Source: Pseudomonadota bacterium
Lineage (GTDB): Bacteria > Pseudomonadota > Gammaproteobacteria > Burkholderiales > Rhodocyclaceae
Direction: 5' to 3'
NCBI GenBank assembly: GCA_029780075.1
Contig: JAKOZI010000178.1
Span: 1-52,497, forward strand
Length of the DNA stretch: 52,497 nt
Shown: in pieces, positions 26,703 to 36,914 of the stretch
Layout of the letters: the number at the start of each line of letters is the position of its first letter
Position numbering within the stretch: the first letter of the stretch is position 1
Notes under the pieces: model-generated
Told to the model about the DNA's origin: nothing
What the model saw: the letters and a program-made list of their open reading frames with translations, nothing else
Database searches by the model: none
Program-made: the position numbers and the translations under genes

Positions 26703-27979
26703 AGATCTTCTCCCAAAAGACGTTCAATTTCTGCGAGGCGCGCCTGCCCTTCGGCCTGCGCCTTGATCTGCTCCTGCCTGGCCTGGCGAATCTGCCGCTG
26801 GGCATCGAGTAGCGTCGCAAAATCCAGCTTGCCGTTTTCGTAGCCGGCAAGGGCGGCCTTGAAAGTCAGTTCAGCCTCGGGGAGCAGATCGTCGGTCGCC
26901 AGGGCTTCGATACGACGCGCGCCATCGATGCCGGCAAGGTTTTCTGCCAGTTCGGCGAGCACCTGGTTGGTGCTTGCCTCCCGACGCGAGCGCGCGGCGG
27001 CCAGCATGGCCTCCGATTCGCGCTCCTGCGAGCGGCGCGAGGATTGCTGCAGGGGGATGTTCATTTCGATCATCAGCTCCCATTCCTTGATCGCATTCTG
27101 GTATTGGATTGGCCCGGCGCCGATCGTGAAGTCGGGGTAGCGGTTCCGGTAGACGAGTTCCCGACTTTTTTTTGCCGCTTCGAGTTTGCTTAAGTCAGAC
27201 GCCAGCTGCGGGTTACGGGCGCGGACACGTTCCGCCAAGGCGGCGTAATCAAGCCGCGCAGGCGCCGGCAGCGGGCGAAGTTTTTCCGGTTCGGCCAGCG
27301 GTGCCTCTGCCGGCCGTGCCAGCAAGGCATTCAGGCGCGTATGCAGGTGATGTTGCTCTGTTTGCAGGGTCACCAGTTCGCCGCGCAGCTTGGTCTGCTC
27401 GACCTGTGCACGAATGACGTCCTGCAGGGCCGCGAGGCCGCCGGTGTACCGTGCCTGCGCGATCCTTTCGAGGCGCCGCATCAAGTCGAGTATTTCGCGC
27501 ATCAGGCGCTCGTTCCGATGGACGTAATACCACTGCGCGTAGTTCGTCTTGATCCTCGCCGCGATGTCCGACCAGGTGCCCAGCAAGCGCGCCTTGACAC
27601 TCTCTCCTTCGAGTTCCGCCACTTCGCGTTTAAGGTCGCGCTTGCCAAACCACGGAATGTCCTGCGACAGCAGGTACTTCGTGCTACCAACACGGCTCGG
27701 CGAGAGCGTCGGATTCTGGTCGCCGGACTTGGTGATGTCCCTCAGTTCCATCCTGAACTTCGGATCGGGCAAGGCGCCCGCCGACGTCACACGTTCGGCC
27801 GACGCGGTTGCTTCCGCCTGCATGGCGGCGTATTCCGGATTCCGGTCCCTGGCGAATTCGAGCAAGCTTTCGACCGTACGGCCGATGGCTGCATCCTGCG
27901 AAAAGGCAGGTCCGGCAGGTACCGCCAGAGCGAGCATCATCCACAAGGTGAACTTCCTCATCGGCGTGACTCCTCGCAT
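26699..27979 (-). CDS. TolC-like outer membrane efflux channel of the cus operon (CusC-like)
   Basis: About 426 residues from the ATG at 27979, which has AAGGAG six bases upstream. A second ATG at 27961 would also give a good signal peptide (cleavage near AFS). The frame extends to 28045, but that part is not protein-like. Helical coiled-coil repeats typical of outer membrane efflux proteins are seen (LDLMRRLERIAQARYTGG; LVALQTEQ-type pattern; ELAENLAGI). It is the first gene of the CusCBA-like operon and overlaps cusB by four bases. The leader back to the regulatory box is unusually long, about 285 bases. Confidence 0.9.
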   Translation of the reverse strand: MRGVTPMRKFTLWMMLALAVPAGPAFSQDAAIGRTVESLLEFARDRNPEYAAMQAEATASAERVTSAGALPDPKFRMELRDITKSGDQNPTLSPSRVGSTKYLLSQDIPWFGKRDLKREVAELEGESVKARLLGTWSDIAARIKTNYAQWYYVHRNERLMREILDLMRRLERIAQARYTGGLAALQDVIRAQVEQTKLRGELVTLQTEQHHLHTRLNALLARPAEAPLAEPEKLRPLPAPARLDYAALAERVRARNPQLASDLSKLEAAKKSRELVYRNRYPDFTIGAGPIQYQNAIKEWELMIEMNIPLQQSSRRSQERESEAMLAAARSRREASTNQVLAELAENLAGIDGARRIEALATDDLLPEAELTFKAALAGYENGKLDFATLLDAQRQIRQARQEQIKAQAEGQARLAEIERLLGEDL

Positions 27980-28263
27980 GGAATCTCCTTGAACAATACA
28001 GATTACGTATTCTGGCAGCGTACCCCACGACATTCGGCGCTGCACGATATCGCCGACAGATAGTATCCAACCGGGGATTGCAGATCAGATTGCTGATGTC
28101 GTGCCTACGAATGGGCATCGAATGCCTGGGCAGTATCGCCCATCTGTTCTTGGTGCAGGCTAGTGTTGGGCGAATACTTTGCTTGTACCGTCGGTTTGCA
28201 CCAACAGCGTTTGGTAGGGCGCTGGCCTTTGGGGAATCGGATGGGCACAGTTTGAATCGAGTA

Positions 28264-28303
28264 GCCCAACAGAAAGCTGACCGATAAATTACATTTCTGT
28301 AAT
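28264..28303 (-). promoter_or_regulatory. CopR/CusR-type box and promoter module of the cus operon
   Basis: 28288-28303 is ATTACATTTCTGTAAT. The 24 bases on its left (28264-28287) match those at 20852-20875 in all but two positions, including CCCAACAGAAAGCTGAC. On the minus strand this places a conserved segment just downstream of the box in both operons, as expected for the -10 and start region of a shared promoter type. The assignment to the cus operon follows from this shared orientation. Confidence 0.75.
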
Positions 28304-28403
28304 CTTGCGGCCGGCCTGCGCACATCTCTGACTTTCACATGGCCGGATTACTCGCCTTCGATGTTCGTATGCTCTGCCAAACCACCAGGAGTCTGACTTG
28401 CGC

Positions 28404-28419
28404 ATTACATTCTCGTAAT
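28404..28419 (+). promoter_or_regulatory. CopR/CusR-type box before the two-component genes
   Basis: ATTACATTCTCGTAAT has the same ATTAC-N6-GTAAT arms as the two efflux boxes. It lies 69 bases before the regulator start, suggesting autoregulation. The promoter module found at the other two boxes is not repeated here. Confidence 0.7.
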
Positions 28420-28488
28420 CTTCAAGGAGACGCCATCAGGCCGGCGCAATATATCGCAAATCCACAAGCCTGATGAAGGAGAACGTCG

Positions 28489-29172
28489 ATGAAAATCCTG
28501 GTCGTTGAGGATGAACTGAAAACCGGAAATTTTCTGAAACAGGGTTTGCTGGAAGCCGGTTTTGGCGTCGATCTGGCTCGCGATGGCGACGACGGCCTCC
28601 ACTACGCGCTGACCGATGCCTACGATCTCGTAGTTCTGGACGTGATGCTCCCCGGTATCGACGGCTGGGCGGTGCTTCAGGGCATCCGCAAATCCGGCAA
28701 GGACATGCCGGTGCTGTTCCTGAGCGCCCGTGATCAGGTCGACGACCGGGTGCGTGGCCTGGAATTGGGCGCCGACGACTATCTGGTGAAACCGTTCGCC
28801 TTTTCCGAATTGCTGGCCCGGGTCCGCACGCTGCTGCGCCGGGGTGGCAAAACCACGGAATCGGAGTTCTTGCGGGCAGCCAATCTTGAACTCGACCTGA
28901 TGCGGCGACGGGTCAGCCGCTCCGGCAAACGCATCGACCTCACGGCCAAGGAGTTCGCCCTGCTGGAACTGCTGTTGCGCCGGCAGGGAGAGGTGCTCCC
29001 CCGGTCACTGATCGCCTCGCAGGTCTGGGACATGAATTTCGATAGCGACACCAACGTGATCGAGGTCGCGGTCCGGCGTCTTCGAGCAAAAATGGACGAT
29101 GGTTTCGAGCCGAAACTTATCCGTACGGTACGTGGCATGGGTTATGTGCTGGAGGCGAGCGAGTGCGACTGA
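28489..29172 (+). CDS. cusR: Heavy-metal response regulator (CusR/CopR type)
   Basis: 227 residues, OmpR/PhoB class. The receiver domain (about 1-115) has the acidic pocket VVEDE, the phospho-acceptor Asp in [10 protein letters not shown] (about residue 51), a conserved SARD and the Lys in LVKPF. The winged-helix DNA-binding domain is about 130-225, with [15 protein letters not shown] and [10 protein letters not shown] good ribosome-binding site (AAGGAGAA) precedes the ATG. It overlaps the kinase gene by 10 bases. It probably binds the three ATTAC-N6-GTAAT boxes and activates both efflux operons and itself. Confidence 0.93.
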   Translation: MKILVVEDELKTGNFLKQGLLEAGFGVDLARDGDDGLHYALTDAYDLVVLDVMLPGIDGWAVLQGIRKSGKDMPVLFLSARDQVDDRVRGLELGADDYLVKPFAFSELLARVRTLLRRGGKTTESEFLRAANLELDLMRRRVSRSGKRIDLTAKEFALLELLLRRQGEVLPRSLIASQVWDMNFDSDTNVIEVAVRRLRAKMDDGFEPKLIRTVRGMGYVLEASECD

Positions 29173-30557
29173 GTGGGCGCAGGTCAATGACCGTCCGGCT
29201 GACGATGCTCTTTGCGTTGTCCTCGACGGTGGTGTTGCTGTTGTTGGGCAATTTGATCGCGGGCTCGCTGGAGCGGCATTTCGAAGAGCAGGATATGGAG
29301 GTGCTCACGGGCAAACTGAAACTTGCCCAACACGCCCTCGAAAGGGTTCGTTCGACGGTCGATCTGGATGTCCTTCCACAGCATCTGGATGATTCCCTTG
29401 TCGGACACCATGGCTTGGAATTGGTCGTCGTGGCGCCGGAAGGACAGATCCTGTTTGCCACGAGTGGCGCTGAATTCCCCCAGTCCCTGCTGGAGAGCCA
29501 CGTTCGTGTGGATTCGGCACGTCCCATAGTTTGGACGACAAAGGGTAATCACCCTTTGCGTGGTATTTCCGCTTTGGCCCGAACAGGGATCAAGGATGCT
29601 CAACCGGTCGTCGTAGCAGTCGCCACCGATATTTCACACCACGAGCATTTCATGAGTTCGTTCAGGATAACGCTATGGTCGTTCGTGGCCCTGGCCGCCC
29701 TCCTGACGGGCTTCCTTGGTTGGCTTGCAGTTCGCCGCGGGCTAGCACCGTTGCAAGCGATCAGGCATGAAGCGGCGGGCATTACTGCGCATCGACTTGA
29801 CTCCAGGCTTTCTGCCGATGCGGTTCCCGTCGAACTGGCGGAGTTGGTCGAGGCCTTGAACGAGATGCTGGCACGGCTGGAAGATTCCTTCCGACGACTG
29901 TCGGATTTTTCCTCCGACATTGCCCATGAATTGCGAACCCCTGTCACCAACTTGCTGACGCAGACCCAGGTCACGTTGTCAAAGGCGAGGGCGTCCGATG
30001 AGTACTGCGACGTGCTGGCTTCCAATGCGGAGGAACTTGAGCGCCTGTCGCGAATGATTGCCGATATGCTGTTTCTTGCGAGGTCCGACAACGATCTGGT
30101 TATTCCAGATCGCGAACCGCTCGATCTGATTGACGAAGTAAAAGGCTTGTTCGAGTTTTACGAGGCGCTTGCGGAGGAAAAATCGATCGTCCTCACCTGC
30201 TCCGGCAGCGGCGTCGTTTCGGGAGACCGGCTGATGTTGCGCCGGGCCATCAGCAATCTGCTTTCGAATGCCCTGCGTCATACTCCGGTGGGAGGTCGCA
30301 TAGCGGTCCATGTGGATGATACGGGCGATTCGGTTGTGAAGCTGTCAATGGAAAATCCCGGTGACAGCATTGCGCGCGAACACCTGCCTCGACTGTTCGA
30401 CCGCTTCTATCGGGTGGACTCTTCCCGGCAAAGGTTGAGCGAGGGAGCCGGGCTTGGCCTGGCAATCACGCGGTCCATATTGCGCGCTCACGGTGGGGAG
30501 GCCGTCATTCGTTCCGAGCGTGGCACAACCGTGTGTGAGCTAAACGTTCCCGTTTGA
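29163..30557 (+). CDS. cusS: Heavy-metal sensor histidine kinase (CusS/CopS type)
   Basis: 464 residues from a GTG overlapping the regulator stop, with GGAGGCGA upstream. TM1 is at about 11-34, a periplasmic sensor domain at 35-168, and TM2 at about 169-190. HAMP is at about 191-243. The H-box is [10 protein letters not shown], with the phospho-accepting His at about 255. The ATPase domain has the N-box [12 protein letters not shown], the G1 LFDRFYRVD region and the G2 GAGLGLAI. The periplasmic domain has few His or Met residues, so how metal is sensed is not obvious. It should phosphorylate the regulator in response to periplasmic copper or silver. Confidence 0.93.
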   Translation: MRLSGRRSMTVRLTMLFALSSTVVLLLLGNLIAGSLERHFEEQDMEVLTGKLKLAQHALERVRSTVDLDVLPQHLDDSLVGHHGLELVVVAPEGQILFATSGAEFPQSLLESHVRVDSARPIVWTTKGNHPLRGISALARTGIKDAQPVVVAVATDISHHEHFMSSFRITLWSFVALAALLTGFLGWLAVRRGLAPLQAIRHEAAGITAHRLDSRLSADAVPVELAELVEALNEMLARLEDSFRRLSDFSSDIAHELRTPVTNLLTQTQVTLSKARASDEYCDVLASNAEELERLSRMIADMLFLARSDNDLVIPDREPLDLIDEVKGLFEFYEALAEEKSIVLTCSGSGVVSGDRLMLRRAISNLLSNALRHTPVGGRIAVHVDDTGDSVVKLSMENPGDSIAREHLPRLFDRFYRVDSSRQRLSEGAGLGLAITRSILRAHGGEAVIRSERGTTVCELNVPV

Positions 30558-30757
30558 TCGTTCGGTTTCTGGATGCTTATGGGGTATGCCACGATGCCGT
30601 CGATCTTGTTCTATGGGCGCACCTTGCGCGGATGGATATTGGTCCGTGGTGTCGAGGTGCGCGACGATGTTGGCCTTGCTGGCCAAGTCGAGGCGGCGAT
30701 CCAGCACGGCTGGCCGGTGTGGGCGTCTAGGACTTGCTGGAGAGTAGGCTATGGCCC

Positions 30758-31321
30758 TCACCAAGGCCCCCGTCGGACCGTGCGTCGTCGACGCCAGGCG
30801 GCGTCAGGAAGGTCACAAACGATCTTCACCACCCCTTCGCCCTGGTCGCTGTCTATCGCCGAGAAGCGCAGCGAACGGGCCAGCCTGAGCATCGGCTGAT
30901 TGTCGGCCAGGACATGCCCGTACATTTGCCTTAGACCACGCTGCGCCGCTTCGCGGAGCAGCGCCTTGAGCAGGCGTCGCCCGATGCCCTGGTTTTGCCA
31001 GGGATCACCGATCAGCAGCGAGAAGCTGCATTCGGTGCCGTCGCCCTGCTGTATGAAACGGCCGCCGGCGATCGGAATCTCCAGGCCGTTTTCGCGGCGC
31101 ACGACGACCAGCAGATGTTCCTTGTGCGGGTCGACGTCGACGAATTTGCTCACCGCGGCGTCGGAAAACTCGGCGATCGCAGCAAAAAAACGGTTGCGGC
31201 GGGCCTTCGCCGACAACTGGTTGAGGGATTCCTTGACCTGTGGCGCGTCGTCCCGACGAATGCGACGCATTTCTAGCCGGACGCCGTCCGTGGTTTGCCA
31301 GCGGTCGACGTAGTCTTTCAT
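30758..31321 (-). CDS. GNAT-family N-acetyltransferase
   Basis: 187 residues from the ATG at 31321. The upstream open frame to 31678 runs antisense-like through pstB and is rejected. The acetyl-CoA-binding motif is PWQNQGIGRRLLKALL (about 121-136). Preceding strands include FIQQGDGTECSFSLLIGD, and MRRIRRDDAPQVKESL marks the N-terminal strand and helix. The substrate is unknown. Similar domains are fused to acyl-CoA synthetases or stand alone in proteobacteria. It follows pstB by 68 bases on the same strand and may be read with it. Confidence 0.82.
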   Translation of the reverse strand: MKDYVDRWQTTDGVRLEMRRIRRDDAPQVKESLNQLSAKARRNRFFAAIAEFSDAAVSKFVDVDPHKEHLLVVVRRENGLEIPIAGGRFIQQGDGTECSFSLLIGDPWQNQGIGRRLLKALLREAAQRGLRQMYGHVLADNQPMLRLARSLRFSAIDSDQGEGVVKIVCDLPDAAWRRRRTVRRGPW

Positions 31322-31389
31322 GATGATGCAGCTTTCCGGGATGGGAGACGCGCAGAAAGGAACGATTGTAACGATTTCGCGGGCACTGC

Positions 31390-32187
31390 TCAGCCGAAAC
31401 GGCCGGTGATGTACTCCTCGGTGAGCCTGGACGAGGGATTGGTGAAGATCTTCCGGGTATCGTCGAACTCGATCAGTTCTCCGATATACATGAACGCGGT
31501 GTAGGCCGAGACGCGTGCGGCCTGCTGCATGTTGTGGGTGACGATCAGGATGGTGACCTTTTCCTTGAGTTCGTTGACCAGTTCCTCGATCTTGGCGGTG
31601 GCGATCGGGTCGAGCGCCGAGGTGGGTTCGTCGAACAGGAGAATCTCCGGACTGGTGGCCAGGGCCCGCGCGATGCACAGGCGCTGCTGTTGCCCGCCGG
31701 AGAGATTGAACGCCAAGTCATGCAGCCGGTCCTTGACTTCGTCCCACAGCGCGGCGGCGCGCAACGCGTCTTCGACCTTTTCGTCGATCACCTGTCGCAG
31801 GCGCTCGCCACGCACGCGCAGGCCATAGGCAACGTTCTCATAGATCGACTTGGGGAACGGGTTGGGCTTCTGGAAGACCATCGAAATGCGCATGCGGACT
31901 TCGATCGGATCGACGTGCCGGTCGACGATATTGATGGCATCGGGGTAAAGCAGGATTTCCCCTTCGTAGCGCATGTTCGGGTAGAGGTCGTGCATGCGGT
32001 TGAAGCAGCGCAGAAAGGTCGATTTGCCGCAGCCCGAGGGGCCGATCAGCGCCGTGACCTGGTTTTTCTCGACCGGGAAATAGATGCTCTTCAGTGCCTG
32101 GAAATCGCCATAGTAGAAGTTCAGCGCATTGACCTGCGCCTTGAGTTGGGTTGGCGGTTTCGGGGGGAGGGTGCTGAGGGTACTCAC
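31390..32187 (-). CDS. pstB: Phosphate ABC transporter ATPase
   Basis: About 265 residues from a GTG at 32187 preceded by AAGGAAAACC; a longer frame upstream has no family support. Walker A is GPSGCGKST, the signature is LSGGQQQRL, Walker B is [12 protein letters not shown], and the switch His is in [18 protein letters not shown] and [14 protein letters not shown] are PstB-specific. It powers high-affinity phosphate uptake. No phoU gene follows within the window. Confidence 0.97.
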   Translation of the reverse strand: MSTLSTLPPKPPTQLKAQVNALNFYYGDFQALKSIYFPVEKNQVTALIGPSGCGKSTFLRCFNRMHDLYPNMRYEGEILLYPDAINIVDRHVDPIEVRMRISMVFQKPNPFPKSIYENVAYGLRVRGERLRQVIDEKVEDALRAAALWDEVKDRLHDLAFNLSGGQQQRLCIARALATSPEILLFDEPTSALDPIATAKIEELVNELKEKVTILIVTHNMQQAARVSAYTAFMYIGELIEFDDTRKIFTNPSSRLTEEYITGRFG

Positions 32188-32218
32188 GATGGTTTTCCTT
32201 GCGGGGCCAGTTGGCGAT

Positions 32219-33166
32219 TCACCATTTGATTCGCTTGCGAAAGTGGTAGCGGATGCCGATGGCCACAGCATTCATCGACAGGGTCATCACCACCAGTACC
32301 AGGCCGGCGGCCGCGGCATTGGCCTGGAAAGCCTCCTCCGGTCGGGAGATCCAGTTGAACATCTGGATCGGCATGACCGTGAAGGGCGCCGCGAGCCACT
32401 CGAAAGAGATCAGGTGCCCGGAGTTACCCAGCGGCGACGGTGGCAGGAAGGCGATGAAGGTCAGGGCGCCAATGGTGATGATCGGGGCTGTTTCGCCAAT
32501 CGCGCGTGCCAGGCCGATGATTACGCCGGTCATGATCCCGGGTAGCGAGTAGGGAATGATGTGCTGCGAAACCATCTGCCATTGGGTCGCGCCGCAGGCG
32601 TAGGCGCCTTCGCGGATGTTCTGCGGGATGGTGCGAATCGCCTCGCGGGTGGCGACGATGACCACTGGCAGGATCAGCAGGGCCAGCGTCAGGCCAGCGG
32701 TGGCGATGCTCTGACCGAGACCGAACTGGTAGACGAACAGGCCCAGGGCGAGCAGTCCGTAAATGATCGACGGCACGCCAGCGAGGTTGGTGACATTGAT
32801 CTCGATGATGTCGGTAAGCAGGTTCTTCGGCGCGTACTCTTCGAGGTAGATGCCGGCACCGACGCCCAGCGGCACGGCCACGACAGCGGTGACCAGCATT
32901 ACCAGCGTCGTACCGACCCAGGCCGACAGGATGCCGGCGCTTGAGGCCCGCCGTGACGGGAAACTGCTGACGAACTCCCACGACAGGTGCGGCAGGCCGT
33001 TCTTCAGCATTTGGCCGAAGAGCGTGGCAAAGACCAGCAGGGCCAGGACCAGGGCCAATACTCCTCCCAGCGCGAAGAGCCAGTCCCAGGTCTTGCGTCT
33101 GGCGATGGAGCGCCGCAGCGCGCGCCGTTGCGCATCGCCGACAGCTCCGGGCAACTTTTCCGTCAT
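32219..33166 (-). CDS. pstA: Phosphate ABC transporter permease PstA
   Basis: 315 residues. Six hydrophobic segments are visible, with the first at about 31-53. The EAA-type cytoplasmic loop shows [21 protein letters not shown], and [12 protein letters not shown] follows, both typical of PstA. The N-terminus is charged. The gene lies four bases after pstC and 31 before pstB. Confidence 0.96.
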   Translation of the reverse strand: MTEKLPGAVGDAQRRALRRSIARRKTWDWLFALGGVLALVLALLVFATLFGQMLKNGLPHLSWEFVSSFPSRRASSAGILSAWVGTTLVMLVTAVVAVPLGVGAGIYLEEYAPKNLLTDIIEINVTNLAGVPSIIYGLLALGLFVYQFGLGQSIATAGLTLALLILPVVIVATREAIRTIPQNIREGAYACGATQWQMVSQHIIPYSLPGIMTGVIIGLARAIGETAPIITIGALTFIAFLPPSPLGNSGHLISFEWLAAPFTVMPIQMFNWISRPEEAFQANAAAAGLVLVVMTLSMNAVAIGIRYHFRKRIKW

Positions 33167-33169
33167 TTT

Positions 33170-34132
33170 TCAGTAAACCTCGCGAAAGCGCTTGCGCAGG
33201 AAATGGCCGAGGATATTGAACAGCAGGGTGATCAGCAACAGGGTCAGTCCGGCGGCGAAGATCGTCTGGTAGCCGATCGAACCGTGCGGTAGATCGCCGA
33301 GCGCGACCTGAACGATGTAAGCGGTGATCGTGGCCGCGGGTTCGAGCGGGTTGAAGGTGAAACTCGGCTGCATGCCGGCGGCGATGGCCACGACCATGGT
33401 TTCGCCGACCGCACGCGAGATGCCCAGGATATACGACGAGGCCAGGCCGGACAGCGCCGCCGGGGTCACCACGAAAAGCGCCGTCTGCAGGCGGGTCGCA
33501 CCCAGGGCGTACGACGCTTCCCGCATGTTCATCGGCACCGCACGCATTGCGTCCTCCGACAGCGAACTGACGTAGGGGACGATCATGATGCCCATCACCA
33601 GGCCGGCCGAGAGCATGTTGAAGCCGGGCAAGTCGGGGTAGATGCGCTGCAGCAGCGGGGTCACGAAGAGCAGGGCAAAGTAGCCGTAGATGATCGTCGG
33701 AATGCCACCGAGCATCTCCAGGAAGGGCTTGGCCAACTCACGAACACGGAACGGCGCGAACTCCGAAAGATAGATGGCCAGGACGGTGCCCAGCGGAATG
33801 GCCACCAGCAAGGCAACGACGGTGGTCGTCAGGGTTCCCGAGAGCAAGGCGATGATGCCGAAATGGGCATCGTCGAAAAGTGGCGTCCATTGCCTGTCGG
33901 TCAGGAAGTCGAGCAGCGGGACGGTACGGAAGAAGACGATCGATTCCCAGAGCAGGATCGCCACGATGGCGATCGTCGTGAATACCGATACCAGTGCGGC
34001 CAGCAGCAGCAGGCCCTCGATACCGCGTTCAGCGAGGCGGCGGCGCAGCTTGATCGACCATACCCCCGCCCGGTGGTCGGCGATTGGTTCGATCAACCGT
34101 TGTGATGAATGTTTCAAAGGCATGCTGTCCAT
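33170..34132 (-). CDS. pstC: Phosphate ABC transporter permease PstC
   Basis: About 320 residues from the ATG at 34132, with GAAGG upstream; a TTG at 34162 is the alternative. There are six hydrophobic segments. The permease loop is MREASYALGATRLQTALFVV, followed by GISRAVGETMVVAIAAG. The long N-terminal cytoplasmic stretch before TM1 is usual for PstC. It forms the transport channel with PstA. Confidence 0.95.
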   Translation of the reverse strand: MDSMPLKHSSQRLIEPIADHRAGVWSIKLRRRLAERGIEGLLLLAALVSVFTTIAIVAILLWESIVFFRTVPLLDFLTDRQWTPLFDDAHFGIIALLSGTLTTTVVALLVAIPLGTVLAIYLSEFAPFRVRELAKPFLEMLGGIPTIIYGYFALLFVTPLLQRIYPDLPGFNMLSAGLVMGIMIVPYVSSLSEDAMRAVPMNMREASYALGATRLQTALFVVTPAALSGLASSYILGISRAVGETMVVAIAAGMQPSFTFNPLEPAATITAYIVQVALGDLPHGSIGYQTIFAAGLTLLLITLLFNILGHFLRKRFREVY

Positions 34133-34211
34133 CGGTCGGGCCTTCGGTGATTTGGCGGCCAAACCGGCCGCAACGGTCGGGCAAACTGCGTGCCGGCGGC
34201 CGGCGAGCGTT

Positions 34212-35216
34212 TCAGAGTTGCGCTTCGCGCTTCATCAACTGCTCGATGGTCAGGCCCACTTCGTTCTGTCCACCAAAGACGGTACCGAGCTTCTTCCTTG
34301 CCAGGTGCTCAAGATTGCCGGTGTAGGCCTTCGTCGGCAGCGGGATGTACTTCACCTCCTTGACCAGGTGCGTGGCGTTCTTCATGTAGAAGTCCACGAA
34401 TTCCCTGATTTCCGGCCGATCGAGTGATTTCTCGCTGACGTAGATGAAGATGGGTCTTGAAAGGGGCTGGTAGCTGCCGTTCTCGACGCTTTCCGGTGTC
34501 GGTGAAACCGGGCCCTTGCCGCCATCGATGGCTACAGCCTTGAGCTTCTTCCGGTTTTCGATGTAGTAGGCGAATCCGAAGTAACCGAGCGCTCCCCGGT
34601 CACCTGAAATGCCCTGTACAAGGACATTGTCGTCTTCCGAGGCCGTAAAGTCACCGCGGCTCGATTTGGCCTTGCCGACGATGGCTTCGGTAAAGTAGTC
34701 GAAGGTGCCGGAATCGGAACCGGCACCATAAAGTTTGATCTTCTGGTCGGGCCAGGACGGATTGACGTCCTGCCAGCTGCTGATCCTGCCTTGCGCGGCG
34801 GGTTCCCAGATCTGCCTGAGTTCGGCGACAGTCATGCTGTGGATGAAGGTATTCTGCGGGTTGACCATTACCGTCAGCGCGTCATAGGCAACCGGCATCT
34901 CGTAGTAACGGATGCCGGCCCTGGCGCATTCCTCCATTTCCTTTCGGAAGATCGGACGCGAGGCGTTGGCGATGTCGATCTCGCCGCGACAGAATTTCTT
35001 GAAGCCACCACCGGTTCCGGAGATGCCGACGGTGACGTTGACCGCGCCCTTCCTGGCTTTCTGGAACTCCTCGGCGACTGCCTCGGTGATCGGATAGACG
35101 GTACTCGACCCGTCGACCTTGACCACTGCCGGAGCCGCGACCGCCGGCGCGCTCAAGGCAAGGGCTATCAAACAAAAGAGTGATGGGGCAGCGGCCCGGT
35201 TCTGCAGAAGACTCAT
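34212..35216 (-). CDS. pstS: Phosphate-binding periplasmic protein PstS (first copy, with pstCAB)
   Basis: 334 residues with a signal peptide (about 1-27). Phosphate-site motifs are [11 protein letters not shown] (about 33-43), [21 protein letters not shown] and [12 protein letters not shown]. It delivers phosphate to PstCA. A Pho-box-like repeat with a -10 lies at 35256-35288 upstream. It is about half identical by eye to the second PstS at 35845-36873. Confidence 0.96.
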   Translation of the reverse strand: MSLLQNRAAAPSLFCLIALALSAPAVAAPAVVKVDGSSTVYPITEAVAEEFQKARKGAVNVTVGISGTGGGFKKFCRGEIDIANASRPIFRKEMEECARAGIRYYEMPVAYDALTVMVNPQNTFIHSMTVAELRQIWEPAAQGRISSWQDVNPSWPDQKIKLYGAGSDSGTFDYFTEAIVGKAKSSRGDFTASEDDNVLVQGISGDRGALGYFGFAYYIENRKKLKAVAIDGGKGPVSPTPESVENGSYQPLSRPIFIYVSEKSLDRPEIREFVDFYMKNATHLVKEVKYIPLPTKAYTGNLEHLARKKLGTVFGGQNEVGLTIEQLMKREAQL

Positions 35217-35255
35217 GACTAACTCCAGTGGGATGTTGATTGCAGCTTCGGAGTT

Positions 35256-35288
35256 ATTGTATGCGGGCGATGTGACGGCGAGATGACG
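35256..35288 (-). promoter_or_regulatory. Pho-box-like promoter of pstSCAB
   Basis: On the minus strand, CGTCATC and CGTCACA are 11 bases apart (35271-35288), as in the PhoB direct repeat. A TACAAT (35256-35261) follows after nine bases, the usual -10 position for PhoB-activated promoters. No -35 element is needed in such promoters. Confidence 0.65.
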
Positions 35289-35411
35289 CCCGCTGTGTCA
35301 GTGTCCTGCACGTAGGGATAGGCAGGATTGCCTGCAGATGAGCGGTCGGCAAAGTGGCGCAGACGCCGGGAAGCGTTTGATCGATGTTCCGGGGACGACA
35401 GGTTTTCCTCG

Positions 35412-35762
35412 CTAGTGGTCTGCACCCGGTGCCGGTTCCGGGGCGATGACGTCGCGAATCGCCGCCTTGAAGTCGGCCCGGTCCAGATGCACCAGCAACA
35501 ACAGGCCGGCGCGTACGAGATCCTGCTTGCGGGTAGCGATTCCCCGGCGTGCGAGACGCTTTTTCAGCCTGGCAAGCATCTGCAACTCACTGGCGGTGAG
35601 CCGCACCTTGCAACGGACGCGCGACAGCGCTTTGCTTTGCTTCGTCTTGCCGTTTTGCTGTGCCGGGGACTCAGAGGCTGTCCCGGAAAACCGCCTGAGT
35701 TTGAGTTCGTGGGCGGCAGCGTCAATGGCATCAACGTCGGGAAGTGTGGCAGATAATGACAT
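35412..35762 (-). CDS. Small basic protein of unknown function between the two pstS genes
   Basis: 116 residues from the ATG at 35762, which has GGAG five bases upstream; an ATG four codons earlier lacks a site. The middle (about 45-100) is basic, with VRCKVRLTASELQMLARLKK and RRGIATRKQDLVRAGLLLL. The short strand and helix pattern looks like a ribbon-helix-helix DNA-binding or dimerisation domain. It lies 82 bases after pstS copy 2. A regulatory role is possible but not shown. Confidence 0.6.
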   Translation of the reverse strand: MSLSATLPDVDAIDAAAHELKLRRFSGTASESPAQQNGKTKQSKALSRVRCKVRLTASELQMLARLKKRLARRGIATRKQDLVRAGLLLLVHLDRADFKAAIRDVIAPEPAPGADH

Positions 35763-35844
35763 AACAAGCTCCATGGCCGGGTTGAGACAATCAGGACTGC
35801 GTGTTTTGGTCGGTTAAGGCCAGCGGGTTTCCCGCTGGACACCA

Positions 35845-36873
35845 TCATGATCCGTGCATCAGGGCCTCGAGTAACTTGCGCATGTCGGTGGGACGTGGGC
35901 GGGCCTTGTTTTCACCGCCATAGACCGTCCCGACCTTTTTCGCCGTGACACGTTCGAGGTTCTCGCTATACGCTCTGGCTGGCAGCGGCAGGTAGTTTAC
36001 TTCCACGACCACCCTGGCGGCGTTCTTCATGAAGAAGTCGACGAAATCCTTGACGGCGGGCTTATCGAGTGATTTTTCACTGACGTAGAGGAAGAGCGGG
36101 CGCGACAGGGGCTGGTAACTTCCGTTGCGGATGTTGTCGACCGTTGGCAAAACGGCTTCCTTGCCGTCGCTGATGGCTACTGCCTTCAACTGCTTCTGGT
36201 TTTCGACGTAATAATCGAGGCTCAGGTAACCCAGGGCATCCTTGTCGGCGGCAATGCGCTGCGCCAGCACATCATGGTCTTCGGCGGTACTGACATCGGT
36301 CCGGCTGGACCTGGCAGTACCAACAACCACTTCCGTGAAGGACTCGAAGGTCCCGGAATCGGCACCCGGCGCATAGAGCTTGATTTGCTGGGCAGGCCAC
36401 GCCGGGTTGAGGTCTTTCCAGGTCTTGATCCGGCCTTGTGCTGCGGGTTCCCACAGTTTCCGGAGCTCGGCGATGCTCATGCTGCTGACGAAGGCATTCT
36501 GTGGATTGACCACCACGGTGAGTGCGTCATAAGCCAGAGGCATTTCATAGAAGCGGATGCCGGCCTTGGCGCACTCCTCCATTTCCTTTTTCAGGATCGG
36601 TCGCGACGCGTTCGAGATGTCGGATTCGCCACGACAGAATTTCACGAAGCCGGCGCTGGTACCCGACACGCCGACATTGACGTGCACTTCATGCAGTTTG
36701 GCGCGCTGGAATTCCTGGGCGACGGCTTCGGTGATCGGATAGACCGCGCTCGATCCGTCGATTTTTACCACTGCCGCAGCACCGCTGGCCAGCGGGCTGA
36801 ACACGAGGGTGGCCGAGAAAACGAGGGCGGGAAAAAGCGAGGTTGCAACAGGGAATGACTGATCGCGGTACAT
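35845..36873 (-). CDS. pstS: Phosphate-binding periplasmic protein PstS (second copy)
   Basis: 342 residues with a signal peptide (about 1-32). The same site motifs as the first copy are present: [32 protein letters not shown] and [12 protein letters not shown]. It stands apart from pstCAB with its own strong Pho box. A second binding protein probably widens the affinity or expression range for phosphate capture, as expected in a polyphosphate-storing organism. Confidence 0.95.
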   Translation of the reverse strand: MYRDQSFPVATSLFPALVFSATLVFSPLASGAAAVVKIDGSSAVYPITEAVAQEFQRAKLHEVHVNVGVSGTSAGFVKFCRGESDISNASRPILKKEMEECAKAGIRFYEMPLAYDALTVVVNPQNAFVSSMSIAELRKLWEPAAQGRIKTWKDLNPAWPAQQIKLYAPGADSGTFESFTEVVVGTARSSRTDVSTAEDHDVLAQRIAADKDALGYLSLDYYVENQKQLKAVAISDGKEAVLPTVDNIRNGSYQPLSRPLFLYVSEKSLDKPAVKDFVDFFMKNAARVVVEVNYLPLPARAYSENLERVTAKKVGTVYGGENKARPRPTDMRKLLEALMHGS

Positions 36874-36914
36874 GGCGAGCCTCCGTGGCTAGAGTGTGTC
36901 GAAACGACGTGGAG

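Larger units (their letters stand above)
27980..28488. other. Divergent regulatory region between the cus operon and the two-component system
   Basis: 509 bases without a convincing gene. It holds two ATTAC-N6-GTAAT boxes (28288-28303 and 28404-28419). It also holds an imperfect 16-base palindrome CAGATTACGTATTCTG at 27999-28014, 20 bases before the cus operon start. Open frames that cross it (such as one on the minus strand from 28325) run through these sites and look random. The about 285-base stretch between the first box and the cus operon start has no recognised RNA element. Confidence 0.6.

Noticed and set aside
27684-28325. 213-residue minus-strand frame across the cus leader
   Set aside because: It crosses the regulatory box and the signal-peptide part of the tolC-like gene in another frame. 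No protein character.
30573-30899. 108-residue plus-strand frame after the sensor kinase
   Set aside because: The last third is antisense to the acetyltransferase. The first part lacks a ribosome-binding site and recognisable features.
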